Numbered from the stretch's first letter, positions 26,135-36,999 are shown. The stretch: 51,782 nucleotides of DNA from an uncultured beta proteobacterium (GCA_903912485.1 CAIWHR010000377.1:1-51782); one strand, 5' to 3'. The notes: a model not told the origin generated them from the letters alone. A program made the numbers and translations.

Positions 26135-26758
26135 ATGGACCGGGGAGGGTCGCGGTTGTCGATCTATGCGTTGAAGCCGCAGTTCCGGAATCTCCTGCGC
26201 CCGCTCACGCGCGTGCTCGCGCGCGCGGGCGTCACCGCGAACCAGGTCACCGTCGCCGCCGCCGCGATCTCGGTGGCGCTGGGCGTTTTCGTCGCATCGC
26301 AGCTGCCGGATGCGCGCGCGTTCGTGCTGATCCCGATGTGGATGGTCGTGCGCATGGCGTGCAACGCGATCGACGGCATGCTCGCGCAGGAATTCGGCCA
26401 GCGGAGCCGGCTGGGCGGCTATCTCAACGAACTGGCCGACGTCGTGTCCGACACGGCGCTGTACCTCCCGTTCGCGTTTCTGCCGCCGTTCTCGCCGAAT
26501 TGGACGGCGACGGTGATCGGGCTGGCGGTCATCAGCGAATATGCGGGCGCGCTGGGACCTCTCGTCGGCGCATCGCGCCGGTACGACGGCCCGATGGGAA
26601 AGAGCGACCGCGCCTTTGCCTTCGGCGCGCTCGGGCTCTGGGTCGCACTCGCTGCGCCGCTGCCCGATTGGGCGGCGCTCGCGATGCCGGTGGTTGCGGG
26701 AGCGCTGATCGTCACGATCGTCAACCGCGTGCGCGGCGGGCTGAAGGAGGAGAGCTGA
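26135..26758 (+). CDS. ynbA: CDP-alcohol phosphatidyltransferase family (YnbA-like)
   Basis: MACNAIDGMLAQEFGQRSRLGGYLNELADVVSDTALYLPF is a variant CDP-OH-P transferase motif; operon context. Confidence 0.85.
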   Translation: MDRGGSRLSIYALKPQFRNLLRPLTRVLARAGVTANQVTVAAAAISVALGVFVASQLPDARAFVLIPMWMVVRMACNAIDGMLAQEFGQRSRLGGYLNELADVVSDTALYLPFAFLPPFSPNWTATVIGLAVISEYAGALGPLVGASRRYDGPMGKSDRAFAFGALGLWVALAAPLPDWAALAMPVVAGALIVTIVNRVRGGLKEES

Positions 26759-26760
26759 CA

Positions 26761-28538
26761 TGAACGACATGGCCGTGGGCCCGCAGTTGCGGCCGTCTGT
26801 CGAACGCACGTTCCGTACGCACGACGGGGTCGATCTCTTCTATCGGCACTGGCCGGCGATTCACGGCCCCGCGCGCGGCGCCATTCTGCTCTTCCACCGC
26901 GGCCACGAGCACTCGGCGCGAATGGCGCACATCGTCGACGAGCTGGCGCTGCCGGAATTCGATTTCCTCGCCTGGGATGCGCGCGGCCACGGCCGCTCGC
27001 CGGGTGCACGCGGCGACGCGCCGAGCTTCGGCACGTCGGTGCGCGACGTGCAGACCTTCGTCGATCACATCGGGGCGCAGCATGGCATCGCTCCCGAGAA
27101 CATCGGCATCATCGCGCAGAGCGTGGGCGCCGTGCTCGTCGCAACGTGGGTCCACGACTACGCGCCGGCGATTCGCGGCATGGTGCTCGCCTCGCCGGCA
27201 TTCCGGGTGAAGCTCTACGTCCCGCTCGCGCTGCCCGGGCTCGCATTGATGCGAAAGCTCCTCGGCAATTTCTTCGTGACGAGCTACGTCAAGGCGAAGT
27301 TCCTCACGCACGATCCGGCGCGCATTGCGAGCTACGACGCGGACCCGCTGCTGTCGCGATCGATATCGGTGAATGTCCTTCTCGGCCCCCAGGCAGCCGC
27401 CGACCGCGTGGTCGCCGACGCGCAGGCGATCACCGTACCGACGCAGCTTCTGGTGTCGGGCGCCGACTGGGTCGTGCACCATGGCCCCCAGCACGCGTTC
27501 TTCGACCGGCTGGGCGCGCGCGAAAAGGAAAGGCACGTGCTTCACGGGTTCCTCCACGATACGCTCGGCGAGCGCGACCGAGCACCCGCCCTCGATCGTG
27601 TCCGCGCGTTTCTCGTTCGCGTCTTCTCGGCGCCGCGCGCCGGCGTGAGTCTCCTCGATGCCGACCTGCACGGCCCGACACGCGAAGAGGCGGACGCGCT
27701 TGCGGCGCCGCTGCCCGCGCTCTCGCCGCGCGGCCTCTATTGGGCTGCGACGCGTGCGAACCTGCGCTTCGGCGGGCTGCTTGCCGACGGCATCCGTCTG
27801 GGCCACGCGACTGGGTTCGATTCCGGAAGTACGCTCGACTACGTCTATCGCGACCAGGCCAGCGGCCGCACGCCGCTCGGACGCTGGATCGACCGCACTT
27901 ATCTCGACGCAATCGGCTGGCGCGGCATTCGGCAGCGCAAGCTCCATGTCGAAGCAATGCTGCGGGAGGCGATATTGAGTCTGCGCTCGGCCGGTGCGCC
28001 GGTGCGCATCGTCGACATTGCCGCCGGGTACGGCCGTTACGTGCTCGACGCGGTCGCCGAACTGCCGGTCCGGCCCGAATCCATCCTGCTGCGCGATTAC
28101 AGCGCGCTCAACGTCGCACGCGGCACCGCACTGATCCATGAGCGGGGGCTTGCCGACGTGGCGCGCTTCGAGCATGGCGACGCATTCGATCGCGCGAGCC
28201 TCGCCGCGCACTCCCCGCGGTTCACTCTCGGCGTCGTCTCGGGCCTGTTCGAACTGGTGCCGGACAATGCGCCGGTGCGCCAGGCGCTCGCCGGCCTCGC
28301 CGACGCCATTCTGCCGGGCGGATTCCTCGTCTATACCGGGCAGCCGTGGCATCCGCAGATCGAGTTGATCGCGCGTGCGCTGACCAGCCATCGCCGCGGC
28401 GCCGCATGGGTGATGCGCCGGCGCACGCAGGAGGAGCTCGACCAGCTCGTGACGGCAGCCGGGTTCCGCAAGGTCGCGCAGCGGATCGGCGAATCGGGAA
28501 TCTTCACCGTGTCGCTCGCGCGGCGCGTGACCGAATGA
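26761..28538 (+). CDS. ynbC: Bifunctional alpha/beta hydrolase - SAM-dependent methyltransferase (YnbC-like)
   Basis: N-terminal lysophospholipase-like hydrolase (AWDARGHGRSPGARG, GIIAQSVGAVL); C-terminal class I methyltransferase (VRIVDIAAGYGRYVLDAV). Confidence 0.87.
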
Positions 28539-29902
28539 CCACGTCCGACAGCGGAGGGCCGCGGCCGTGGCGGCGTGCACTGCTGTGGCTCGTTTTTCTC
28601 GGCCCGTTCTTCTTCCTGACCTACGGGCTCGCCAACTGGTCTGCCGCGCAACGCGCGGACGTTCCGTCGGTGGTCTTTGCCTGGGAAGCCGGCATACCGT
28701 TCTGGCCATGGACGATCTTTCCGTACTGGACAATCGACCTGCTCTACGGACTGTCGCTTCTCGTCTGCACGACGCGACGCGAGCTCGACACCCATGTCCG
28801 GCGCCTGCTGACCGCACAGGTGATCGCGATCGCATGCTTTGTCGTCGCGCCGCTGCGCTTCTCGCTCGAACATCCTGTCGCCGACGGCCTTTCGGGCGAC
28901 ATGTTCGCCCTGCTGGCCGGATTCGACCGCCCGTTCAACCAGCTTCCATCGCTGCACATCGCACTGGCGGTCATTCTCTGGGCGATCTACGCACGCAAGC
29001 TGTCGGGCGCCGCGCGTCTCGCGATGGAGGCGTGGTTCGCGCTGATCTGCGTCTCGGTGCTGACGACCTATCAGCATCACTTCATCGACATCCCGACCGG
29101 CCTTCTGCTCGGCGCGGTCTGCCTGTGGGCATGGCCCTTCGCGGACGAGGGCAACGGTCGCGCCATCGTCGAACAGTGGCATTGGGCGCGCGATCCGCAG
29201 CGCCGCCGTCTGGCCGGCGCCTACGCAGCGGGGGCGGCGCTGCTGGGTGCCGGCGCGTTGCAGGCGGGCGGGTGGGCGCTGTGGCTGCTGTGGGGCGGCG
29301 TGTCGTGCCTGCTGGTCGCGCTGGCCTACGCGGCGATCGGGGCTGGCGCATTCCAGAAGGGCGCGGACGGCCATCTGTCGGTGGCGGCGCGGTGGCTGTT
29401 TGCGCCATATCTCGCCGCGGCATGGCTGAATTCGCGCGCCTGGACGTGGCGCGACAAGAGGCACGTGGGCGTGGCCGACGGCGTCTTCCTCGGCCGCGTG
29501 CCGACGGAGCGTGAGCTTGCGGCGTCGCCGTTTGCCGGCGTGGTCGATCTGACCGCCGAGATTGATGTGTGCGCGGGCGCGTCCGCGCTTGCCGTCGTGC
29601 CGATGCTCGACCTCGTGCGACCGGACGCCGACGCGCTTGCGCAAGCGGCGCAATCGATCGAGCGATTGCGCGCGAACGGCCCGGTGCTCGTGTGCTGCGC
29701 ACTGGGGTATTCGCGCAGTGCGTGCGCAGTGGCCGCGTGGCTGCTGGCCTCCGGACGTGCGTGCGACGTCGAGACGGCGATCGCCGCGGTGCGCGCCGCG
29801 CGCGCCGTCGTGCTCGATGCGGGCCACGCTGCGGCGCTGGGCGGCATTGCCGCGGCGGACGTGCGCGGCCGCGCGGCCGCATGTCTGCGCAGCGCGGACT
29901 GA
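28535..29902 (+). CDS. ynbD: PAP2-type phosphatase fused to dual-specificity phosphatase (YnbD-like)
   Basis: PAP2 motifs (FNQLPSLHIAL, YQHHFIDIPTGLLLG); C-terminal DSP signature VLVCCALGYSRSA. Confidence 0.87.
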   Translation: MTTSDSGGPRPWRRALLWLVFLGPFFFLTYGLANWSAAQRADVPSVVFAWEAGIPFWPWTIFPYWTIDLLYGLSLLVCTTRRELDTHVRRLLTAQVIAIACFVVAPLRFSLEHPVADGLSGDMFALLAGFDRPFNQLPSLHIALAVILWAIYARKLSGAARLAMEAWFALICVSVLTTYQHHFIDIPTGLLLGAVCLWAWPFADEGNGRAIVEQWHWARDPQRRRLAGAYAAGAALLGAGALQAGGWALWLLWGGVSCLLVALAYAAIGAGAFQKGADGHLSVAARWLFAPYLAAAWLNSRAWTWRDKRHVGVADGVFLGRVPTERELAASPFAGVVDLTAEIDVCAGASALAVVPMLDLVRPDADALAQAAQSIERLRANGPVLVCCALGYSRSACAVAAWLLASGRACDVETAIAAVRAARAVVLDAGHAAALGGIAAADVRGRAAACLRSAD

Positions 29903-29912
29903 TCGCTTTCGG

Positions 29913-30872
29913 ATGCCGGTCGTGACCATTCCCGATCCGCTGCAGCAGATGGTTGCGCTCTTCGCGGGCATCGGCGTCGTCCTGGTGGTCGCGTCGACCA
30001 TCGGCCTGGTGCTGAAGGCTTCCGTCGCCCACGGCCAGCCGCACGGCGGGATCGACAATCTGAATGCCCGCATCAAGGCATGGTGGGTGATGGTACCTGT
30101 CGTCGGTTGCGCATTGCTGCTCGGCCGTGCCGGGGTGACGCTCCTGTTCCTGTTTGCTTCGATCGCGGCACTGCGGGAATTCATGTCGGTCACATGCGAG
30201 CCGTCGCAGGGCCGTCGCGGCGTTGCGACCGCTTGCCTGATCGTGCTGCCGATGCAATATCTGCTGGTCTACGTCGGCTGGTACGCCGCTTACGCAATCT
30301 TCGTCCCCGTCTGCGCGTTTCTCGTCCTGCCGATGATCGTCGCCGCGGCAGGTGATGCCCGGGGTGCCGGCGGATTCGCGGCACGGATGCAGTCCGGCCT
30401 CATCATCTGCGCGTACGGCATCTCGCATGTGCCGGCGCTGCTCATGCTGGATGTCCCGGGTTACGACGGTCGGGGCGCGCTGCTGATCGTCTTCTTCATT
30501 CTGGTGGTGCAGTCGAGCGACGTGCTGCAGTACGTCTGGGGCAAGCTGTGCGGCCGGCACAGGCTGGCGCCCGTCGTGTCGCCGTCGAAGACCTGGGAGG
30601 GGCTCGTCGGAGGTGTCGCGAGCGCAACGGCGCTCGGCGCGGCACTCTACTGGATCACGCCGTTCGCGGCGTGGCAGGCCGCGCTGATCGCGCTGGCGAT
30701 CACGACGACCGGATTCATCGGCGGGCTCGTGATGTCGGCGATCAAGCGCGATTGCGGCGCCAAGGACTGGGGATGCATGATCGAAGGGCACGGTGGCATG
30801 CTGGACCGCCTCGACTCGGTGGCCTTCGCGGCACCGGTGTTCTTCTACCTGACGCGCCTGGGATGGGCCTGA
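29913..30872 (+). CDS. ynbB: Phosphatidate cytidylyltransferase (CdsA/YnbB-like)
   Basis: C-terminal signature SPSKTWEGLVGG...SAIKRDCGAKDWGCMIEGHGGMLDRLDSV. Confidence 0.9.
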   Translation: MPVVTIPDPLQQMVALFAGIGVVLVVASTIGLVLKASVAHGQPHGGIDNLNARIKAWWVMVPVVGCALLLGRAGVTLLFLFASIAALREFMSVTCEPSQGRRGVATACLIVLPMQYLLVYVGWYAAYAIFVPVCAFLVLPMIVAAAGDARGAGGFAARMQSGLIICAYGISHVPALLMLDVPGYDGRGALLIVFFILVVQSSDVLQYVWGKLCGRHRLAPVVSPSKTWEGLVGGVASATALGAALYWITPFAAWQAALIALAITTTGFIGGLVMSAIKRDCGAKDWGCMIEGHGGMLDRLDSVAFAAPVFFYLTRLGWA

Positions 30873-31131
30873 GGCGGGCACTGGCGAACTGAAGTGTCGC
30901 GCCACGACTCGACGCAGACGATCAGGAGCAATGGGCACGCGCTTCACGGCGACATCCTCGACCGTTCTGCGCACGCCGTCTATTCGATCCGACGGCCGGC
31001 AATGCGTCGACCGGGATCGGTTGCCCCGCCTTGTTCCGGTCCCGCAACAGGACCAGACTCACGACGAGTTACATCTCTAGTTTGCCAAAACCGGACATTA
31101 CCGCGTTGCCGTGACAGCGGATTTCGTTTCC

Positions 31132-31160
31132 TTGACAAGACGAGAACATGACTTTAGGCT
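31132..31160 (+). promoter_or_regulatory. Candidate sigma-70 promoter (TTGACA - 17 bp - TAGGCT)
   Basis: Located 58 bp upstream of the 31218 CDS. Confidence 0.45.
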
Positions 31161-31217
31161 CTTCGCGTCAGGGCGATTGGCAAAATCGCTCCGTTATCGA
31201 GACCACGGGAGGGCTAT

Positions 31218-31871
31218 ATGGCAAATGTGATCGTCGCAGTGCAGCATTCGACTCAGAGAAGAGGCAGGAGATTTTTGTCTGCCGGTTCCTGTTTCCTTCT
31301 TTCCCTGTTCTTCCTGGCGGCTGTGGCGGTACCGGCAGACGCGGCAATAACGAAATCGGTTTCATTCCAGGCGGGCGCCCCTTATCCGGGATCGACCGTC
31401 ATCTACACTATCGATTACAGCTTCACCCTGGGCAGCCGCGAGACGGTTGCCATTGGCAATGCTACCCTCGACGATACGGTGCCGACAGCCTCTCTGTCTC
31501 TTGTGACCAGGACCCTTGACAGCACTTTCAATGGTTCCACCTGGGCGACTCCGGCACTCCAGTGGTCTAACGGCAGTACGCTTAACCTTGCCAGTTATTC
31601 CGGCTCGGTTACCTATACCGCAACCATCAACGGCAACGTAGCCCCCGGCACAGTTGTCACCAATCCGGTATGCCTGAATTTGAATACATTCGTGACACCC
31701 GCATTGGTCGCCCCCCGCGCGATTACTCAAGAGTGCGCTCAGAACCAGTTCACGGTAGTCGCTCTCCCCTCCACGCCTGTGCCCACCATGACAACGTGGG
31801 TCATGATCATATTTGTTCTCGCTGCCGGGCTGGGGCAAGCCTATTATCTCAGGCGTCGTGCTGCAAGCTAA
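31218..31871 (+). CDS. Secreted IPTL-CTERM-like protein
   Basis: Signal peptide; DUF11-like beta domain; C-terminus STPVPTMTTWVMIIFVLAAGLGQAYYLRRRAAS. Confidence 0.75.
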   Translation: MANVIVAVQHSTQRRGRRFLSAGSCFLLSLFFLAAVAVPADAAITKSVSFQAGAPYPGSTVIYTIDYSFTLGSRETVAIGNATLDDTVPTASLSLVTRTLDSTFNGSTWATPALQWSNGSTLNLASYSGSVTYTATINGNVAPGTVVTNPVCLNLNTFVTPALVAPRAITQECAQNQFTVVALPSTPVPTMTTWVMIIFVLAAGLGQAYYLRRRAAS

Positions 31872-31904
31872 GAGCCGCCGGAACGGTCTTTCCGGGATTC
31901 CAAG

Positions 31905-31931
31905 GGCGAGAGTGATCCTCTCGCCTTTTTC
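31905..31931 (+). terminator. Rho-independent terminator
   Basis: GGCGAGAG-loop-CTCTCGCC followed by a T run. Confidence 0.85.
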
Positions 31932-32077
31932 TTTTCGGGCCGGACTTGCCTCGTCGTGCCGAGACCGAAAGACCGGAAGCGATCTGATGCCGTCTCTGCT
32001 TTGCAGCGGGCGCGGACGTCAAGAGCTGCCCGCAGCTTGAGTGCCCTCCTGGGATACAGTACGACTCCGCATTCAAC

Positions 32078-32698
32078 ATGGACGGCCGATCCATGAGCGC
32101 CGCGCAGCTTCCGCCATCTCCGATTCCGAACTGCCGTCCCCTCGAGCTGACTTCAGGGTTCGTGCCGCTGCTCCAGCAATTCTTTGACGCGAACCCCGAA
32201 TATTTTCTTGCGGTGCAGGGAGAACCGGCGACTGCCGGCGAAGCACACGAGGAAATTTACGGGGAGTTGCCGCCCGGTATCGCATTCAGGAAGAAGTGGG
32301 TCATCGGATACGTGGGCCCGGATGACTCGATGGTCGCGGTGGCTGGCTTGGTCTCCGACATATTCGCCCCGGGAGTGTGGAATGTCAGCACATTCATTCT
32401 GGCTACCTCCCGGCATGGTTCTGGCGATGCTCAAGCCCTGTACTCAAGTATCGAGTCGTGGGCAAAGGCCAACGGAGCGTGCTGGCTTCGTCTTGGTGTC
32501 GTACAGGGAAATATTCGGGCCGAGAGGTTCTGGTCTTCTCGTGGTTTCGTTGAAACTCGAAAACGCCACGGATATCAGATTGGGCGACAGGCCAATACAT
32601 TGCGGGTGATGTTCAAGCCGCTTGCCGATGGAACCCTGGAAGAATACTTGTCTCTGGTGCCACGAGACAGGCCGGAAACTTCACAAGCGCCTGGCTGA
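32078..32698 (+). CDS. GNAT family N-acetyltransferase
   Basis: VAGLVSDIFAPGVWNVSTFILATSRHGSGDAQALYSSIESWAKANGACWLRLGVVQGNIRAERFWSSRGFVETRKR. Confidence 0.85.
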   Translation: MDGRSMSAAQLPPSPIPNCRPLELTSGFVPLLQQFFDANPEYFLAVQGEPATAGEAHEEIYGELPPGIAFRKKWVIGYVGPDDSMVAVAGLVSDIFAPGVWNVSTFILATSRHGSGDAQALYSSIESWAKANGACWLRLGVVQGNIRAERFWSSRGFVETRKRHGYQIGRQANTLRVMFKPLADGTLEEYLSLVPRDRPETSQAPG

Positions 32699-32799
32699 CC
32701 ACTTGGCCCGGCAAACACGGTGTCTCACAGCGCAGCCAGGCTCAGCCTCGAGCCGACCGTCGCCACCCGGCACGTTCCGTCGAGGGGAAACGCGCATGC

Positions 32800-32945
32800 G
32801 CGGCGTTCGTTCGTTGCTGCTGGTCCACCCACAGGGCAAGCCGTGGTGGCTGATCGCGGTCTAGTCCAGGACGGCGGCCGGGGTCTACTCCGGCAGCGTT
32901 TCGACGGTGACCGGCCCGGCGTTCGAGCTGGTTCGTGGCAGCGCG
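32800..32945 (+). pseudogene. Relic of the WWNPxESGWG-type C-terminal domain
   Basis: GKPWWLIAV*SRTAAGVYSGSVSTVTGPAFE, with in-frame TAG at 32862-32864, parallels GSPWWLIAQLEKAAQGVYTGGVSTVTGPPFN of the 11951-13465 protein. Confidence 0.65.
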
Positions 32946-33225
32946 TTTGGCTGTCTGGGGTCGAGACCTCGAGTTCGGCCGGCGGGGACGAGCGGCTCCC
33001 CGCAGTCTCATGCCGTTGCCGACCACGGCCCGACCGCCGGATGCTCGCATTCCCGGCGATGCGCGTGGCAGCTTCCTCCGGCGTATTGCGTGCCGTTCAG
33101 GCTTAGAATGCCTACGGGTACCGCTGGTAACCAGAGTGCATGCTGTCCGCAAGCGCGTGAGCGCCGAAGCCCGACAGCGCTTCCCGAGCAGGCGAGCGCA
33201 ATGGGCGCCTGCCAAGGGGAGACCG

Positions 33226-34215
33226 ATGAATAATCGCCGCAAATTGCTTCTTGCTCTTGGCGCAGGTGCATTTGCCGCCCCGCTCTCGGCCTTCGCGCAA
33301 CCGACGGGGAAAGTCTTCCAGATCGGCTATGTCGGCAACTCGGCGCCGGCGGCGGAAGCCGCCTATGTGGAGGCGTTCCAGCAAGGTCTGCGCGAACGCG
33401 GCTACATCGAAGGCAAGAATATCGTCGTGAATTACCTATGGGCGGGCGGCAGCAACGAGAAAGTTTCCGAGATAATCGCGGAATTCGTGAAACGCAATGT
33501 AGACGTCATCGTTACCTCCGGGACTTTTGCTCCCCTTGCCGCCAAGAAGGCGACTTCCACCATCCCGGTCGTCATGGCATCCGTCGGCGATCCGGTGGGT
33601 ACGGGTATCGTGGAGAGTCTCTCGAGGCCAGGAGGGAACATTACCGGACTGTCGTCCCTGGAACAGGGGCTCATGGGCAAGCGGCTCGAGATCCTGCGCG
33701 ACTTCATTCCCGGTCATAACCGCGTCGCCGTGCTCGCCAATCCCCTGCAACCTTACACACAAGTGACTTTGAGAGCAGCACGATCCGCGGCAGAGGCGCA
33801 ACGCATAACGATCCAGGTGTTCGAAGCCGGCACCTCGGGCGAATTGAATTCTGCCTTTGCCGCGATCGCCAGGGCAAAGCCCGACGCACTGATGGTTCTT
33901 CCTGACAAGCCGTTCTTCTACTCGAATATCGAGATCATTGTGCGGCTTGCGGAAAGACTGCGCATTCCGGCCATCTACCCGTTTGTGGAATTTGTCGAGA
34001 AAGGCGGGTTGGTGCATTACGGAACGAATGTTCCAAGCATGTTCTACCGTGCTGGAGGCTATGTCGACAAGATCCTGAAAGGGGGAAAGCCGAGTGACTT
34101 GCCGATTGAACAGGCCACCCACTTCGAGCTCACCCTCAATTCGAAAACCGCCAAGACCCTGGGCATCAAGGTTCCGCAGACAATCCTGGTGCGCGCTGAC
34201 AAGCTGATCGAATGA
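33226..34215 (+). CDS. ABC transporter substrate-binding protein
   Basis: Signal peptide; GYVGNSAPAAEAAYVEAFQQGLRERGYIEGKNIVVNYLWAGG...TSTIPVVMASVGDPVGTGIVESLSRPGGNITGLS. Confidence 0.9.
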   Translation: MNNRRKLLLALGAGAFAAPLSAFAQPTGKVFQIGYVGNSAPAAEAAYVEAFQQGLRERGYIEGKNIVVNYLWAGGSNEKVSEIIAEFVKRNVDVIVTSGTFAPLAAKKATSTIPVVMASVGDPVGTGIVESLSRPGGNITGLSSLEQGLMGKRLEILRDFIPGHNRVAVLANPLQPYTQVTLRAARSAAEAQRITIQVFEAGTSGELNSAFAAIARAKPDALMVLPDKPFFYSNIEIIVRLAERLRIPAIYPFVEFVEKGGLVHYGTNVPSMFYRAGGYVDKILKGGKPSDLPIEQATHFELTLNSKTAKTLGIKVPQTILVRADKLIE

Positions 34216-36590
34216 ACCCGGGCTGGCGCCTGTTCCCCAAGTACGCCACGCTGATCAGCGCGCTGGTCGGCGGCATGCTGGTGGCGAGCGGCGGCCTCGG
34301 CCTGTACTTTTCCTACATCGAGAATCAGCAGCACCTGATCGCGCTGCAGCGCGAGAAGGCGCAGGCCGCCGCCACACGCATCGAGCAGTACGTCCGCGAC
34401 ATCGAGCACCAGCTCGGTTGGACCGCACTGGCTCAGGCTCGCGCGGGCGACAACCTGATCGAACAGCGCCGCTTCGAATACCTGAAACTGCTGCGCCAGG
34501 TGCCGGCGATCACCGAAGTGGCCTGGATCGACGCAAGCGGCCGCGAGCAGATCAAGGTGTCGCGCCTTGCGATGGACGAGAGCGGAAGAGATACCGACCT
34601 GTCAAAGGCCCCGGAATTTCTCGAAGCCAGGTCAGGCAAGGCGTGGTACAGCCCGGTGTACTTCCGCAACGAGACCGAGCCCTACATGACGATTTCGCGC
34701 CCCGCCGGCGGCGGGGGCGTCACCATCGCCGAGGTAAACCTCAAGTTCGTCTGGGATGTGGTGTCGCGCATCAGAATCGGGCAGGCCGGAGTCGCCTTCG
34801 TGGTCAGCGCTGAGGGCACGCTGATCGCGCACCCGGACATCAGCCTGGTGCTGAAGAAGACCGACATGTCCATGCTCCCCCAGGTTGCAGCCCTGGCAGC
34901 CGCCACGGACGCCGATGCGGATGGCGCCGCGCCATCCATCGCGCGCGACTTGAAGGCTGTCGAAGTCCTCACCGCTCACGCCCGCATCCCGACGCTCGAC
35001 TGGACCGTGTTCGTCGAGCTGCCGCTGGCCGAGGCGTTTCAGCCGGCTTACTCGTCGTTCCAGCGCCTGGGGGTGCTCCTGCTTGCGGGTCTGGTGGTGT
35101 CGATGCTGGCGAGTTTCTTCCTGGCCCGACTCATGGTGCGGCCGATCCGCGCGCTGCAGGAAGGCGCGCAAAGGATCGGAGAGGGCAAGCTCGAGCAGCA
35201 AATCGACATTGGCACCGGCGACGAGCTCGACGCTCTCGCCGGGCAGTTCAACCAGATGGCGGCGCGGCTCAAGGAGAGCCATGCCGGACTCGAACGCAAG
35301 GTCGAGGAACGCACCCACGATCTTACCGAGGCGCTGGAGCAGCAGACCGCGACCAGCGAGATCCTGCGGGTGATCTCGAGTTCGCCGTCGGATGTCCAGC
35401 CGGTCTTCGATATCATTGCGGAGTCGGCCGTTCAGCTCTGTCGCGCCCAGTTCTGCGCTGTCTTGCGGCTTGACGGAGATCTGCTCCACCTCGTCGCCCA
35501 CCGCGGGTTGTCGGGTGCAGGCCTGGAAGCCTATCGTCGGGTGTTCCCGACGCCGGTTTCGAGCGGCACCGTGGCCGGCCGCTCGCTGCTCGACCGCGCC
35601 GTCGTTCAGGTCCCGGATGTGCACGCCGACCCCGACTACGCGTACAAGTCTGTCGGGCTCGCGACCCCGTATCAGGCGATCTTCGGCATACCGCTGCTGC
35701 GCGAAGGTCAGCCGCTCGGCGCCATCGCGGTCTCGCGCATCGATCCCGGCTCTCTTTCCGAACGCGAGGTCGAGGTCCTGAAGACCTTCGCCGACCAGGC
35801 GGTCATCGCCATCGAGAACGTCCGTTTGTTCAACGAAATCCAGGAAAAGAGCCTGCAACTGGAGCTCGCAAACCGCCACAAGTCGGAATTCCTTTCCAAC
35901 ATGTCGCACGAACTGAGGACGCCTTTGAACGCCATCATCGGCTTTTCCGAGGTGCTGTTGGAAAGGATGTTCGGGGAGATGAACGAAAAGCAGGAGGACT
36001 ACCTGAAGGACATCCACTCCTCGGGCCAGCATCTGCTGTCGCTGATCAATGACATCCTCGACCTCGCCAAAGTCGAGGCGGGACGCATGGAACTGAATCT
36101 CACCACGTTCGATCTGCCCGCCGCGATCGACAATGCTCTCGCCTTGATTCGCGAGCGAGCCATGCGCCACCGCATCGCGCTCGCGGTCGAGATCGATCCG
36201 CAACTGGGCCCACTGAATGCGGACGAGCGCAAGCTCAAGCAGATCCTGCTCAATTTGCTGTCGAACGCGGTGAAATTCACGCCCGAGGGCGGCCGGATTG
36301 CCGTCACCGCGCGTCGGACTGGGCGCATGGTCGAAATCGCCGTGAGTGACACGGGCATCGGCATCGCGCCTGAAGACCATGCCGCAGTATTCGAGGAATT
36401 CAAGCAGGTCGGCACGGACTATACGCGCAAGGCCGAGGGCACCGGACTGGGCCTCGCGCTGACGAGCAAGCTGGTGAAATTGCACGGCGGCGCGATGCGC
36501 CTGGAGAGCGAGCCCGGCAAAGGCTCGACCTTCGCCTTTACGCTGCCGTTGAATATTGGGGTGCCGGGATCGGCCGCAACACCCGCCTGA
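34212..36590 (+). CDS. Sensor histidine kinase (periplasmic sensor - HAMP - GAF - HisKA - HATPase)
   Basis: FLSNMSHELRTPLNAIIGFSEVL; NLLSNAVKFTPEGG; DTGIGIAPEDHAAVFEEFKQ; GTGLGLAL. Confidence 0.94.
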   Translation: MNPGWRLFPKYATLISALVGGMLVASGGLGLYFSYIENQQHLIALQREKAQAAATRIEQYVRDIEHQLGWTALAQARAGDNLIEQRRFEYLKLLRQVPAITEVAWIDASGREQIKVSRLAMDESGRDTDLSKAPEFLEARSGKAWYSPVYFRNETEPYMTISRPAGGGGVTIAEVNLKFVWDVVSRIRIGQAGVAFVVSAEGTLIAHPDISLVLKKTDMSMLPQVAALAAATDADADGAAPSIARDLKAVEVLTAHARIPTLDWTVFVELPLAEAFQPAYSSFQRLGVLLLAGLVVSMLASFFLARLMVRPIRALQEGAQRIGEGKLEQQIDIGTGDELDALAGQFNQMAARLKESHAGLERKVEERTHDLTEALEQQTATSEILRVISSSPSDVQPVFDIIAESAVQLCRAQFCAVLRLDGDLLHLVAHRGLSGAGLEAYRRVFPTPVSSGTVAGRSLLDRAVVQVPDVHADPDYAYKSVGLATPYQAIFGIPLLREGQPLGAIAVSRIDPGSLSEREVEVLKTFADQAVIAIENVRLFNEIQEKSLQLELANRHKSEFLSNMSHELRTPLNAIIGFSEVLLERMFGEMNEKQEDYLKDIHSSGQHLLSLINDILDLAKVEAGRMELNLTTFDLPAAIDNALALIRERAMRHRIALAVEIDPQLGPLNADERKLKQILLNLLSNAVKFTPEGGRIAVTARRTGRMVEIAVSDTGIGIAPEDHAAVFEEFKQVGTDYTRKAEGTGLGLALTSKLVKLHGGAMRLESEPGKGSTFAFTLPLNIGVPGSAATPA

Positions 36591-36619
36591 ATGCGAACGC
36601 CATCGAGGGCACCGATGTC

Positions 36620-36999
36620 ATGGCAAACGAACTCATCCTGATCGTCGAGGACAACGAGAAGAATCGCAAGCTCGTGCGCGACGTGCTGCAGTTCAAGGGC
36701 TACCGCACTATCGAGGCGGAAACCGGTGAAGTCGCAGTGACGCTCGCAAAGCAGCACAAGCCTGATCTCATACTGATGGATTACCAGCTGCCCGGCATCG
36801 ACGGCATCGAGACGTTTCGACGAGTCCGCGGCGAGGCATCGACTGCGCATATCCCCATCGTGGCGGTTACGGCTTCGGCCATGCCGGAGGATGCGAAGAA
36901 GATGATGGACGCCGGCTTCGACGGCTTCCAGACCAAGCCGCTCAACGTGAAGCAATTCATGCAGGCGGTGGCGGACCTGTTTTCCGCAAAGGCGGCCGG

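Noticed and set aside
26721-30974. Long minus-strand ORFs (704, 620 and 630 aa) over the ynb-like operon
   Set aside because: The opposite strand encodes four recognisable enzyme families; these are GC-rich shadow ORFs.
34632-36485. 617-aa minus-strand ORF
   Set aside because: Shadow of the histidine kinase gene.
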